From: Crossaster papposus
Taxonomy: Eukaryota > Echinodermata > Asteroidea > Velatida > Solasteridae
Assembly (NCBI GenBank): GCA_037893245.1
Contig: JBAIAA010000074.1
Coordinates: forward strand, 3,472,001 to 3,536,000
Length of the DNA: 64,000 nucleotides
Direction of reading: 5' to 3'
Numbering within the stretch: the stretch's first letter is position 1; the number at the start of each line of letters is the position of its first letter. Both the position numbers and the translations under genes were made by a program. Positions 10,191 to 22,720 of this stretch are shown here, in pieces. The notes under the pieces are model-generated. The model was not told where the DNA came from. It made no database searches and was given only the letters and a program-made list of their open reading frames with translations.

Positions 10191-11300
10191 TGTAGCTTCA
10201 CGGCACACCTCAACGTCTCCACTAACGTTCCCTGATCCGACGTCTTAGCAGGTTTCATGGTCCTGCCATCCAGTGGGGTCCAGTTGGTTAGTAGCCTACT
10301 CACAGTGAGTCCTTGTTGCTTCCAAGCAGTGTCGTGCTCAGACTCAAACCAACCGTCCTGGACTACTACACCTGGTGTAGCTTCACGGCACGCCTCGACG
10401 TCTTCACTAACGTTCCCTGATCCAACGTCTTAGCAGGTTTCATGGTCCTGCCATCCAGTGGGGTCCAGTTGGTTAGTAGCCTTCTCACAGTGAGTCCTTG
10501 TTGCTTCCAAGCAGTGTCCTGCTCTGACTCAAACCAACAGTCCTGGACTACTACACCTGGTGTAGCTTCACGGCACGCCTCGACGTCTTCACTAACGTTC
10601 CCTGATCCAACGTCTTCGCAGGTTTCATAGTCCTGCCATCCAGTGGGGTCCAGTTGGTTAATAGCCTACTCACAGTGAGTCCTTGTTGCTTCTAAGCAGT
10701 GTCGTGCTCAGACTCAAACCAACAGTCCTAGATTACTACACCTGGTGTAGCTTCACGGCACGCCTCGACGTCTTCACTAACGTTCCCTGATCCAACGTCT
10801 TAGCAGGTTTCATGGTCCTGCCATCCAGTGGGGTCCAGTTGGTTAGTAGCCTACTCACAGTGAGTCCTTGTTGCTTCCAAGCAGTGTCCTGCTCAGACTC
10901 AAACCAACAGTCCTGGACTACTACACCTGGTGTAGCTTCACAGCATGCCTCGACGTCTCCACTAACGTTCCCTGATCCAATGTCTTAGCAGGTTCCATGG
11001 TCCTGCCATCCAGTGGGGTCCAGTTGGTTAATAGCCTACTCACAGTGAGTCCTTGTTGCTTCCAAGTAGTGTCCTGCTCAGACTCAAACCAACAGTCCTG
11101 GACTACTACACCTGGTGTATCTTCAAGGCACGCCTCGACGTCTCCACTAACGTTCCCTGATTTAACGTCTTAGCAGGTTTCATGGTCTTGCCATCCAGTG
11201 GGGTCCAGTTGGTTAGTAGCCTACTCACAGTGAGTCCTTGTTGCTTCCAAGCAGTGTCCTGCGCAGACTCAAACCAACAGTCCTAAACTACTACACCTGG
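10191..11300 (+). repeat. 185-bp tandem array, six units, downstream of KLHL
   Basis: Units start at 10191, 10376, 10561, 10746, 10931 and 11116, exactly 185 bases apart, and are about 95 percent alike by eye. Each contains the palindromes CTACACCTGGTGTAG and ACTCACAGTGAGT. The segment TGTAGCTTCACGGC...AACGTTCCCTGA resembles the last 70 bases of the KLHL coding region. The array lies directly 3' of the gene and may be in its 3' UTR. Confidence 0.95.
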
Positions 11301-12690
11301 CTCGCAGCCACCAACTGAGATCTTCTAAAAGTAAAGTGTGCTTTCATCAAATCTATTTATTCCAGATTGCGTACTACATGCTAAGCGTGCCGCAGGCTCT
11401 TTTGTACAAAATGACTTGCTTAGCATCGAGCGCAAGTTCGGTCATGTGTTTTTATCATGCTGGCTGTGATAAACAAGGCATCGGAGCTCAATTTCACGGC
11501 TCTGAAATTTCGACCCACTCGCAAAAATTAGATTAGTCATTGTGGAATGGCATCCAATGTTTTGTAGCTCCGTAACATGGTATTTGCAGGCAGGACCTGA
11601 ACTGTATACTTTCTTTTTGCAAGAAAGGTGTTCTAGTCACTTATCCAACCTACAGTTGTGACAAACTATTATCCTTCCAGTTTTATTCTAGAATCTGTGT
11701 ACACTACATGAGCTGTACACTATATATTGTCAAATGAGCAGCATTATTTTCTGTCACATAATGTCGTACACCACTCCTGCTAGCAAGACGTCCTAATCTC
11801 AATATACAGCGCACGTAGGCCGCTGAGGCAGACGCCCTTAAGAAACATGACCAATGAGTCAGCGATTATGCATGTTACATCATGCGATTATTCACGCAAC
11901 TTCCCACGCGCATGCAAATGCGACACAATTTTGCTCAGAATTTTTTGAGCTGTTATGTCCTTATGTCCTAGTCCTTAGCCAAGACATACTATGTGAAGGT
12001 CATGGCGTGTTCTACGGCATACGTTAGAAGGTGCCCACATCGGCGGCCAACGCGCACTGCATACTGCAATTAGGACGTCTTGCAACCAAGACTAGTCCTA
12101 CACCAGGGTATTTGTTTTTAAATGCATACCAACTCAAGATTGTTTATAAGCTGTCACATTACCATCTTGAAAAAACAAATTTGATCAATTTTGGTGTTTT
12201 ATTCCAAAGGTTCATCATCCCTCAACAGCAATAAACTCCACTATTTACTTGAAAAGATTGAGAAAGATATCTTTTAGATACTAGCCATGTCTGGATCTGG
12301 GAATTTAAAGGCTGTGGCTACAGTTTATGTCGTTTATCTGCTGCTGTAATCATAGCTCTAGCCATAGCCTACGTTCAGTGCTACATTTGGATTTAAAGCA
12401 GATTTATCATCAGTCAATAGGACAAAGCATGTACGTATCAATATCTAAGTTTATAACACACCTCTTGCTATTTCTGTATTCTGGTTGGCTGAAACACGAT
12501 CACGTAGGGTTAACTAATATAGGCTAGTGCACGAGATTTGCGCAACCTTAAATTTGCGGGAAATAGTTCCCGAAGCGGGCAATAGACTTGCAATTTGTGA
12601 GGTTTGCCAGGCTCATCTTATTATGAAAAATGGCGGCGTCTGGATCGGATCACGATTATTTCATATTTTGGACCAATGTGTGTTATAAAA
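11301..12690. other. Intergenic, no feature recognised
   Basis: Only short random open frames occur. The sequence is AT-rich, without coding bias, splice pairing or clear inverted ends. Unnamed old repeats may be present. Confidence 0.5.
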
Positions 12691-12875
12691 CACATATGGA
12701 CTGGCATGATTCGGTCACTAGAGCACGTCTATCCCTCCTCGGGCCTGTGAGTGACCAGAAGGGAGACCTATTTCCCTTTGCTTTCGGCCACAAGAAATAG
12801 GTCCCCTTTCTGGTCACTCACAGTCCCTCGGGGGAATAGACCTGCTCTAGTGACCTCATTGCCAGTCCATATGTG
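12691..12875. repeat. 185-bp foldback element
   Basis: The arms are reverse complements with ends CACATATGGACTGGCA and TGCCAGTCCATATGTG. They include CGGTCACTAGAGCA and CTGTGAGTGACCAGAA, and meet around TTTGCTTTCGGCC near 12,783. Confidence 0.85.
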
Positions 12876-13078
12876 TATATTATGTTGGTGTCTAAAGAGC
12901 TTTGATTTAATACAGCATGTTCCCTTAGTCTTCAGAATTGGCAAATGTGTACCAAGAGAGGGGGCTGTTTAGGAGAACCCACACCGACAGCTCAATGTGG
13001 ATTTGATGGTGTAAATGGTGCAAGGAAACTAGCAATGCACCTTAACTTGCTAATTACGTAGGCTCACAACATTTGACT

Positions 13079-13272
13079 GCTTACGCGAAGATATTTTTAA
13101 AAGTTAATTTGAGATATCTCTAAAATTATGAATTCGAGCTTTCTCCAAATAATGTCTCTAATTATTAGGGATATCTCTAATTATTTAGAGATGTATCTTT
13201 CATTATTGAGAGATATCTCAAATTTATTTAGATATTTCTCGAAATAAAACTTTAAAATATTGTCGTGTAAGT
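13079..13272. repeat. GAGATATCTC-rich foldback MITE
   Basis: The ends TTACGCGAAGATATTTTTAA and its imperfect complement at 13,250-13,272 flank several GAGATATCTC and AGGGATATCTCTAA palindromes. The whole can fold on itself. Confidence 0.75.
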
Positions 13273-13327
13273 AATAAATGTTAAATGGGCTCGCCATAGA
13301 TGAATCTTGCGAGCTGACGTCATTACC

Positions 13328-13433
13328 AAGGCCGTTTTCCAAACCCCTGGCTTTGGCTCAGTCTCCGGCTACATCCTATTGCTAAACTGAATAAAGCCTG
13401 AGACGAAGACAAAGCTGGGGTTTGGAAAACGGC
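13328..13433. repeat. Family H short hairpin, copy 1
   Basis: AAGGCCGTTTTCCAAACCCC pairs with GGGGTTTGGAAAACGGCC. The middle holds GCTTTGGCTCAGTCTCCGGC and CCTATTGCTAAACTGAAT. Related copies are at about 53,550-53,665 and 57,208-57,322. Confidence 0.85.
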
Positions 13434-14196
13434 CCAAGTTTCGTTGCATTACTAGTTTTGTTGCAACATAGACACCTGCCCTAATATACAAGTACACCTA
13501 ACGCTTTGGCCAAGTCCTACTTATTTTTTACGTTTAATTTTTATTTTACTTTTACTTTTATTTCATTAAACAAAATTAGGCTTACTGTGATTCCATGGTG
13601 CTGTAAAGAAATGTTGATATGTTTTTTACCTGTAAATAAATCTGCATTGTTATTCAGGATTATAAATAGGGGCCTATATCTTAACAATTGAACTGTCATG
13701 AAAAAAGCAAGGGAGTTTTTTGGGGAAATACCCTTTGATATTTATTCATGAACTGTCAGATTTATCAAATAAGCCATTGAGTCTTTCAGGAATGTTAAAT
13801 TGTTATTTGTTTTGGTCTTTGTACATGTACTGTACAAGCACCATGTATTGATGCCACGCCCAACCAGAATTTTGCCACGCCCTCTTTCGACCCAGATAGA
13901 TTGCAATAGTTTAGGGGATCAAATGTAAAGTTATAGTGTACCATTTGTCAGTTGTGCATTGTTATCGTTTAAAGTAGCAAAGGTTCTTAAAATTAAACAA
14001 TGGTGCTTGCTAAACTAAAACCTGATAAAGTTTTAGCTCTGTATGCTGTATTTTCTGAGAAAATAATATTCAACGATTTCAATTTTAAACCAACTACTGT
14101 CTCTGACACACATTTTTGGACTTCTTTTTATTTTTTTATTTAAAATGACAACATGCCAGAAAGAATATTTCCACAGGGTGTTTAGAGTCATTAATA
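13434..14196. other. Intergenic, no feature recognised
   Basis: The stretch is AT-rich without coding bias or inverted ends that I can see. Confidence 0.45.
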
Positions 14197-14834
14197 TATG
14201 TGACCTGTCGCCACAAAATGAGAGTAAAGTCGGAAATATTGAAAATTGAGATATTGGCATTTTCAAATTCTTCAGAAAGAGAGCTTTCCAATGGTACATA
14301 ACACTTGGGGGTTTTGCAATAAATACTTTTTACATCGCTCTAGAAAGTCATGGGTTTCACAATACGTGTTTGTGAGAAAACTTACTTTAAACATCTTAAA
14401 CAAAACATGCAAAAGATTACAAAACAGGACAAGTAAGGTTCGGTTGAGCGTAGCAACAGCTATGTTCTAATCATTATTGCTTCCTAGAATTATCCACACA
14501 TACAAACTATTGTATAAACAACAAAATATACAAATTTCGAAAATGGGGAATACTTATGAGGACCTGATTTGCATATTTAACTTCATTGTACCGTGTTAAT
14601 TAGACCACTAATGGACTTTAATCCAAACATTAACTATGCAAACTCGCATTATTTAAGAGGTTTTCACTCATCTGATTTCACCCCAAAAATGGGAATATGT
14701 AGAGGAGGACTTGGGTGTTCCAAATTACACAAAATCTCAAAATTGACCACCCCTTCATATTTTGACTTTGGATGGCCATATCTCCAAATCACATTGTGCG
14801 ACTTTACTCTCATTTTGTGGTGACAGGTCACATA
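14197..14834. mobile_element. MITE family C, copy 1 (TATGTGACCTGTCG ends)
   Basis: Inverted termini of about 36 bases begin TATGTGACCTGTCGCCAC and continue AAAATGAGAGTAAAGTCG, with the exact complement at 14,797-14,834. The interior is AT-rich and holds no transposase. The flanks are ATA-rich, so the target duplication is ambiguous (TA or ATA). Confidence 0.88.
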
Positions 14835-15600
14835 TTTACATCGAGTAAGCTTTTGAACTATAATTTGGTTAGTTACTTTTTGGATAGTTAAAGGTATACT
14901 ATCCCTTTAGTTAATTAATTAATTAAAGCAATTCATTAGTGTTTCTTTGTTTATGACTGAGACAAGACTGTCGAGTAAATATTGTGGTTTATAAATTTGT
15001 TAGATAGAATAGTGCACAGATTATATTTGTACATAAAATAGAACATAATAATTTACATAAATTAGCATAAATTAACCAAAAACCCACCGTAGTCGTGTAG
15101 ATTACAGTCAGCATATGCCAATTATTCGGCACGATTGCTTCAATGTGCAGTCCAGCAAGTGTCCTTATTTTCTAATTTGCACGTGGCTGCAATTAGGCAT
15201 ACATGTATATTCATGAATAATTCATAGCATCTGATTATAAGTTATGCAAAACAAATTTAAGTTGTTGTTTCAACATTTATAACCGACAGGTTCGGGTATT
15301 TGTGTAAAAGAATTGTTTTTGTTTTATATTTTTTGTCAAAACAGCGACATGGTGGTTTAGTTTAACATTTCTAACGCGTTAGTTTTTTTGTTTTTTTAAA
15401 CGACTTGACCAAACTTGGAATATACCCAAGTAATTGCAGAAATGATGTTTGGTTTTGGCAGTACTATCGTTAAGTTTCGAAAACCTAGAACTAACAATTT
15501 AAATCATTTGTGATATATGAGGCTGTGTTTTGTGTGTTGATCATTATCTTTTTGTTATACGACTCATTTTGGCCAATGCACACTCTAAATCAATATCGAA
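14835..15600. other. Intergenic, no feature recognised
   Basis: The stretch is AT-rich with no coding signal. It contains a run of TTAATTAATTAATTAA around 14,912. Confidence 0.45.
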
Positions 15601-16056
15601 TTTAGGCCAAATAGAAAAAAAAACATGTTTAGCATTATGCTAGGAGGAGGCCCTTTTTTTTTCTTTTCAAAATGGCCGCCCGACACATCTTAATTCGAGT
15701 CATGTAGTGAACATGTCACACCCTATCTTCCAATTTAAAATTAAAACATGGTTCACCCATAATTAAAAATCAAAATTCATGTGGGTCGATCATGTATGCA
15801 CCGTACACGACTACACGTCACACCCTAGCCTTTCTATTAATACAAATATATTTCCAGAGCATGTACACAGTGATGCTAAAGTCAAAAATACGATTTTAAC
15901 ATTTTATTATCTTTAAAAAAAAATAAAAAAATTGTTTTACCAAAATGGTCAAATTTATCATTTTTTTCGAAAAAAAGGAAAAAGATAAAAGGAGGCGGCC
16001 CCCAAAAAGGAAGCGGGCGGTGACGCTAAACATGTTTTTGGTTTTGTTTGGCCTTT
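15601..16056. mobile_element. TIR element with AACATGTTTAGC arms
   Basis: TTTAGGCCAAATAGAAAA and ACATGTTTAGC at the left are matched in reverse by GCTAAACATGTTTTTGG and TTTGGCCTTTAA at the right. Inside, GGAGGAGGCCC and GGAGGCGGCCCCC sit near opposite ends. There is no coding region. Confidence 0.7.
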
Positions 16057-16534
16057 AAAATCTGAATCCCAATTGTTAAATTAACCTGTGTCCAAAATTA
16101 ATGTATTAATTTTGTAACTTTATTATACATGTATTGTATTTTCCTTTTCTACAAAAGCGCTTTCAATATGTAATTTTTTTTTTCCCATTTTTTTATTTTG
16201 TATTGCGATCAGCTAAAAACAGAATGAACTAGAAACCCGGCTGCTGCATAAGTAGGTTTACCGACTAAAAATGAATTTGTTGATATATCAAAGTATTAAT
16301 AAACAACATCCAAAGAATTTCACTCTGTCCCTGTGTTTAGTTTCATTTCCGAATTGTTATTATTGTATATTTTGTTAAACAATTCTGATGACGATTTATG
16401 TTTGTACTGGTCTGTTTCAAATTAATGTTTGTGAAGAAAACCCCCTTGAAATGCACCTGCACATAAAAATACAGGTGTTTTCTCTAAAGGTCTGTATATT
16501 TAGGCTTAAAAAAAGCTCTTTCTGTTATCTATTT

Positions 16535-16998
16535 ATGTTTGTGACTCGCTCTGCAAAAAGTCTGATGTCGAAAAATACATTTTTACGTAAAGGGTTGTTT
16601 ATTGGCTCAGAGGTGATTTTTCTTTCCAACAAATAATATTTTAGTTTTAAGGCATTTTGGTTTTTTCGACACCTATATTTTTAGATCTGATTGATTGAAA
16701 AGATTGTTTTGATCCCTAAATTAAATTTAATACAGGTTTTGTCATTCTCTATACCATAGCATCTGACGAAGCACTACAATTGTAAATCTTCATTTCTTTT
16801 CAAAGACATTTTGAATATAGGGGCCTAACTGAGAAAAAGCAAATTTCCAAAAATTGTAAAAGACCAATGCATTACACTACAGAGTTGTGCCATATATCAA
16901 ATGAAAGCTCATTTCCTGCTTTTTCTGACCAACTGTAAAATTGAAAAAAACTAAAATTTTTAACACATCAGACTCATTTTTGCAGAGTGGGTCACATA
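16535..16998 (-). mobile_element. MITE family D, copy 1
   Basis: The ends GTGACTCGCTCTGCAAAAA and TTTTTGCAGAGTGGGTCAC are inverted. The interior matches the copies at 24,881-25,314 and 25,900-26,350 in reverse, with shared GGTCAGAAAAAGCAGGAAAT, TGCTTCGTCAGATGCTATGG-like and TTTAGGGATCAAAACAATC words. Confidence 0.9.
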
Positions 16999-18953
16999 GG
17001 CCCTATATCGAATACAAACAAAACTATTTTTGTAATGCATCCTGAAATTCAACTAATTTGCTTCCAAAATACTAACTTAATCGTCAATGTTATCACAGCT
17101 TAGATCACTTTGTAGGTTCTAGCTAAACGTCAGGTTGTTTCTTTTCAATGTAGGATTTTTATTTTGTACAGCGCAATTACTAATAATTGTCATTACCCCA
17201 CGAATCCCATTAATTGCCCAATTCCGTCCCACGCAAATGATCACCATGACGTAAAATACTCCAGGCCCCTGTTTATTACTCCCTCGATTTCGAGTTGAGG
17301 GGGGAAACGTGGATATTGTCAGTCGCATAGATCTCCTTCCTCCATGCATAGATCGAGATACACTGTATGTTAATGATTCGTCAATAAATCAATTATTTAT
17401 CTGTATATTTCCAGTTGTGCAACTTTACTTTTGTAAAAGACTTGCATAAGACGTTAACGTCATCTTCAAAAATTCCAACATTATTCAATGAGAAGGGTGT
17501 AAGTGTAACGTACAATGTTCAAGATTCTCTAACTCTATTATGAACTTTGTGACAATTAATCGTGATTGAAAAAAAAAGTCTTTTTTATACTCTTCACGAC
17601 ATTAGGCTTGTGGAAAGCTATAAATATATATCTGCATATTTTTTCAAAATTTTCAGAATTTATTTCTGATGTGTGTGACAAGACCACGGAGTTCCAAATA
17701 ACCGCCATGATCTTAAAGGCAGTTTCCTTCTAATTACTGTCGGCATATAATTCAGCGAGGCTGCATCTATATAGACGGGAATGCTCAAACGGACGCAACC
17801 ATTATGCACCTGCCTTTAATTGCCTGCATAAAAGGGGCCATTAACAACGGCGATCACGTAGCGACGTGACGCCTAGAAGAGCGCAGCGATTTCGTTGACC
17901 GTAGGGCGGAGAATAGAACAGGTGGCAATGTTCTCTAAAGGGAGAATAGGAAGCCATATCTTTGCTTAAAAACACTTGGGTTTTTATTAAAGACGAGCTA
18001 GGATACGATCTTGGTGCAGCTTCTCTGTCAGTGTTACCAAGTTGCTTTTTGGATACCCTTTACTAGAGACTGTGGAGGTGTGAGATCGGTCACCATAAGC
18101 TTGGACGGCGAAGACGGTGCGACGAGGGGACCCCGTGACGAGCGGACCCCGTGACGAGCTTGATACTTGCGCCATTTGTTGGTACAACGTGACACAAGCC
18201 GCATCGGATCTGGCCAACGTAGTTGATGTTAATATTAGGCCTACTATGATCAAAACCGAGTGAGAGTTTCTCCGCCAAATGAACGCAATTATTCCTCCGT
18301 GAACATGTGATTCCTGCTTTTTTGGTAAGTACAAGCCGATGACGTTTTTTCCTAGTTTTTATCATGAGATGAATTTTATTTTTCTTGGGGAACAGGTAAC
18401 GATCTTTCTTCCTTGACACCTGTCTTATAATTCGCGTGGTGTAACATACGGGTAGATAAAACGCCATACATTACATGGCTCGGCTGGATTCTGATGTATA
18501 AAAATGCACGCTCGTGTCTTACTAAGAGGATTATCACCGCTCCTAAATCTTAAGAGGCATGTGTCTCACTAGTAATTATGATGGGAAGATCGGAAAGTTT
18601 CATGATTTTCATTTATACCTAATAATGTTGTTTTACTGTTTCACTCGTAACTCTGTCACGGTGCTTTGTCATTGTGATAATTTTGTTTGACAGAAGAGAC
18701 AATTAAGTATCTCTTGATTCTTAACAGTTTTATTTTAACAAAAAATTACACTTCACTTAAAAATAACGCCCCCAAAAGAGGGTATATAGTTAACATAACA
18801 AAACGTCTACTTTTGAGATAGTTGGCAGATTAGTGAGAAAATGTTCAATTAAACGATAAAGGCATTGTCAATCGTAGTATGTCATAAAAAAGATATTGAC
18901 TATATAGGGCCACTACAGATTTGTCTTTTGAAAAAAATATAGGTAGGATAACA
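16999..18953. other. Intergenic, no gene recognised
   Basis: Overlapping minus-strand open frames of 115-125 codons at 17,987-18,467 have no recognisable domain, and their codon use looks random. A short duplicated GGACCCCGTGACGAGC occurs near 18,130-18,155. Confidence 0.45.
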
Positions 18954-19200
18954 TTAACCAGTTCGCGCCGGATGACGTTTATAAACGCAAAGTTTCCCCC
19001 AGATTCAAAACGGATGACGCATTTAAACACGCCACGAGTAAGGCCGGAAATGTCTGTCAGCAGCGAGCAAGGCCGGAAATGCGTGGGTGTGCTTCCCGGT
19101 ACCATCGGCCTGAACCCGCCTCGGATCGAGTTTCATTAAGATTAATAGTCCCGCGCGTCGGCTCGGTGATGTTAAAATAATCCCGGCGCGAACTGGTTAA
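18954..19200 (+). mobile_element. TTAA MITE family A, copy 2
   Basis: This is a full-length 247-bp copy with both TTAACCAGTTCGCGCCGG-type ends. It contains GATGACGTTTATAAACGC and two GGCCGGAAATG blocks. An open frame through it (18,921-19,139) also recurs in other copies and only reflects repeat homology. Confidence 0.93.
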
Positions 19201-19566
19201 CAAGCAATTTTCAAGCTTACAATATTGTCAATGGCTGCCATTAGGTCAAATCTGCGATAGCCCTGATAGCTAAATATCTTTCTCATAACATTTTCGAAAC
19301 CTTTGCTTCGGCGTGAGTGGGCTTCACCTCCAAATTCTGAATAAATGAGAAGTAAATACAAATTAAAGCTAATGGAAATAGTCTAACTTTTGGGTCTATA
19401 TCAATCGATTGAATGTTTCTGAAACACAAACAGGCATCAAAATATGGCAGGGGATCTCGCAGTTGGAATCTAAAATCACCTGAAGCCAAGTACGAAGACG
19501 AAACCAGCGATTCGAAAAAAACCTATGTGTGCCAAATTCCATGCTTATCATCAAGTGAAAATTTTT

Positions 19567-19854
19567 GTGTTTATCGTGTTCACGAGTTCACGAGTCGTAT
19601 AATGGCGTTCTAATCGCCTGGTAACTCGTGTTCACCAGTGGTGAACTCGAGGTGGATTTTTGTTCTCCATGTTCACGACTTTATAAACAATGAAATACTC
19701 GCGCATGCGCGTTGGTTCACGTACGAGTTCTTGCGCGATAAAGAATGTCCTTACCGCACGACTAACTCGACTGTGCGCGTGCGTCTTGGTGAGTAGAGTT
19801 TGGAATGCAACCCACTCGTGAACTTGGAGAAATTCACGTGAACACGATAAACAC
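19567..19854. mobile_element. MITE with GTGTTTATCGTGTTCACG ends
   Basis: The left end GTGTTTATCGTGTTCACGAG pairs with CACGTGAACACGATAAACAC. The pairing extends weakly outward (GCGTTCTAATCGC against GCGATTGGAACGC). The interior has repeated GTTCACGAGT words. Confidence 0.8.
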
Positions 19855-20031
19855 GACGCGATTGGAACGCAGCATAAGCCTATGCACCAGTCTGCCTGGC
19901 TAAGAGAAATGTATTTCTTCTGATATCAGCCAATATAATACGCAGACATGATGCAAGACATAAAAAACAGACAATTTTTTAAAGGGTTCACATAATAACA
20001 ATTGTTTTAAGGAAACATCTTCTGTTGTTGC

Positions 20032-20422
20032 TTAAAATAATGTAGGATACACCATTGGTAATTGCTTGAATTATTAGGAATGGGTAGATTTGGGGGGTTG
20101 TATTTTATAGTAAATATCGTTTAACTGACCTGTCCGAAGTTTTACAATCATGGATGCCGAGAAAAGCACGAAAAACAGCATTTGTTTTCAACCGGCGTCG
20201 AGCAGTTATTCTTATGTTATCTTTGTTTTTTCGCTATCGCCGGACAGCGATCGTGAATTTTTCTTTATAAAATTCAATTTTTTAAAATAATTACATGATA
20301 TCTAGCACAATCATTTTGCTGGATGCCCAGAATCATTATTTACTTTCAAATGAGTAAGATATTTCTTAAAAATTCGGTAGTAAATATTTTCGATATCTGC
20401 AAATGGTGTATCCTACCTTTAA
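20032..20422 (+). mobile_element. TTAA MITE family B, copy 1
   Basis: The ends are TAGGATACACCATTGG and AATGGTGTATCCTACCTTTAA-type, bounded by TTAA. The interior holds CGTTTAACTGACCTGTCC, TTTACAATCATGGATGCCGA, GCGTCGAGCAGTTATTC and GCAATCATTTTGCTGGATGC-like blocks. Six copies occur in the window. There is no transposase. Confidence 0.92.
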
Positions 20423-21878
20423 GTCATCAAATTTTCGTAAAATTTTCCTATTAGGTAACTGAATTAGGCCGAAATTGTAACGATTATCTCGTGCGCAATT
20501 CTAATCAATCTGAATGCGCATCTTTTTGTTTATAGTTTATTTACGAACTGACAATGTTTATTATAAGAAGAAAAAAAAGCCCCACTACAAATTGAAAGTT
20601 AATCTTACATGTAATTGCTGTTACCATGGCGACACCATGCCCCATCCTACGACCATGGTTGTCTAACGAATCATCCCTCCCCCAGGGGAGTTTAGACATC
20701 CCTTCACTGCAGGATAAAAAATTGAAGTCGGTTTTAAATAAAAACATGGGACGTGCATAACTCGATTTCCTGGGCGACTAGACGAACGTTCTGAACGCGT
20801 GCATTCTTAATCTTAATCAGCTTTCAATTTTTTTTCACATTTATTTATTCAACTGGCTTCGATTAAATTTGCTGAATTTTTTTTCTTTTCCGAATTGCAC
20901 ATAGTGTGTGTTATTTTATCATAGACACAAAATCGACAAATTGTCCAAGGTGATTTGTAGAATTACGTCAGTTTGTATATTATAAGATATGTCAGATACG
21001 AGATCTATATTCATCAACGTAAATCACCAATAACTTTAGCCAATTTCATCGCAATATTTTCCCAGGTAATTTACTCGTTGTGTACAATCTTCTATTGAAA
21101 ACTGCATCATATAAGCGAAGACGTGTGCAATAATTGCCAGCTATTACAGCCCGTTTCATATGTACTGTAGTTATCTAAAATAGTAAAACAAAATTAAAAA
21201 CCGAGGGTGCTGAATTTTGGAAAGCGTGAAAGTTGCCAGTTTTATTTTATAGATCCAATTTATTTTGCAAAGTTATCCTGTTCTTATTTACTGATTACAA
21301 TAACATTTTGAACTTATTTTGGCTAAAATGCACCTATTTTTCTCCTTTGCACACTATAGTGGTACTATTTAATCTCAATTATGAGATGCTTAAGATTATC
21401 TATCTTGCTTGTTGACATATCAATCAATTATCTCTAGCCAACTACAAACACAAAACCAAACTCCAGTATTTGCTAGCTGGTACAGCGATTCTTGTAAAGT
21501 GTCCTGCTTGGGAACACAAACACCTGTTTCCTGTGTTCTATTCATGGAGGCTTAGAAAACTGTGATACTAACCTAAGGCGCCTGTGCTAATATATTTGTT
21601 TTCTCTCAAAGTGGTCATGTTTTTCTTTTTTACCGCACAAGGCAACATCACTATCCTTATTCTAATCGAATGAGTCGTGTCATTATTCCTGTTGCAGTTA
21701 CCAAGAACTAACCCACCAAAATAAGTTCGGGACATGATTAGTTTTTGTAAATTACATTTTCTATTTCTGAATTTATAATAAGTACAGCAAAGACGTTTGT
21801 GTAATGCGCTATTGGCTCTTTTTGTGTTGTTTATGAGAGGAAAATATGAGTCCGGGATCACGAATTCCGTGAGTATTA
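20423..21878. other. Intergenic, no feature recognised
   Basis: AT-rich sequence with only short chance open frames. I see no inverted ends or tandem structure. Confidence 0.45.
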
Positions 21879-22270
21879 AATTTATTTATTTATTTCGGCA
21901 ATGAAACCGAGGATTCCTCAAATAGCGCCCAAGGCACTGTAAGCTCGTAAGCCTGAGAAAACCTGCAGGAGGATGAACGAAATGCCAGAAACACCGGGGC
22001 GAACCCCTGCTCTTAGCGATAAGCGTGACTGGGTTCTTTTACGTGCGTGTCCAGGTTCAATATATACACAATACACACACACGGGACCAACGGCTTTATG
22101 TCCCTTCCGAAGGACGAAGCAATAGTGGTTTAATTGCCTTGCTTAAGGACACACGTGTCGACAGCCAGGATTCGAACTCGTGCTCTGTGGAACCATAGAG
22201 AAAGGAATGGTGGAACAGAAAACACACGCTCTTAACCACGCTCTTAACCACTCGGTTAAGAGCAATATCA
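21879..22270 (-). mobile_element. tRNA-derived SINE, full-length
   Basis: Read on the minus strand, it has a tRNA-like head with a B-box (GAGTTCGAATCC, 22,166-22,177) and a body with CTTCGTCCTTCGGAAGGGAC and GGTTTTCTCAGGCTTACGAG. It ends in an A-rich (AAATA)n tail. Partial copies lie near 4.8 kb and 29.1 kb. The right edge contains a duplicated CGCTCTTAACCA. Confidence 0.8.
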
Positions 22271-22343
22271 AATGTACCGTAGTATGGTAGTACGAACATA
22301 CGAACATACAAACACGGTGTGGTAGAAAATACATGAACTGCAC

Positions 22344-22720
22344 TTAAAGGTAGGATACACCATTGGTAATTGCTTGAATTATCATGAATAGGTAGATTTT
22401 GGGGGTTGTAATTTATAGTAAATATCGTTTAACTCACCTGTCCGAAGTTTTACAATCATGGATGCCGAGAAAAACACGAAAAACTATTATTCTTATGTTA
22501 TTTGTGTTTAATTTTTTTTAAATAAAATTAAAATCGTCCGGCGATTGTAATTTTTTTTAATTAAATTTTATTTATCGGAGCAATTACAGGATATCTATAG
22601 CGCAATCATTTTGCTAGATGCCCAGAATCATTATTTACTTTCAGAGGAGTAAGATATTTCTTTATATTTAGGCAGTAAATTTTTTCGATATCTGCAAATG
22701 GTGTATCCTACATGTACCTT
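22344..22720 (+). mobile_element. TTAA MITE family B, copy 2
   Basis: It starts TTAAAGGTAGGATACACC and ends GGTGTATCCTACATGTACC. It is slightly shortened inside and lacks the GCGTCGAGCAG block. It abuts an opposite-facing copy. Confidence 0.9.

Noticed and set aside
18921-19139. Small protein conserved between copies ([19 protein letters not shown])
   Set aside because: The similar frames at 18.9, 29.7, 30.0, 44.2 and 62.3 kb are the same MITE family read in the same frame; each has different stops and extensions and none shows coding constraint.
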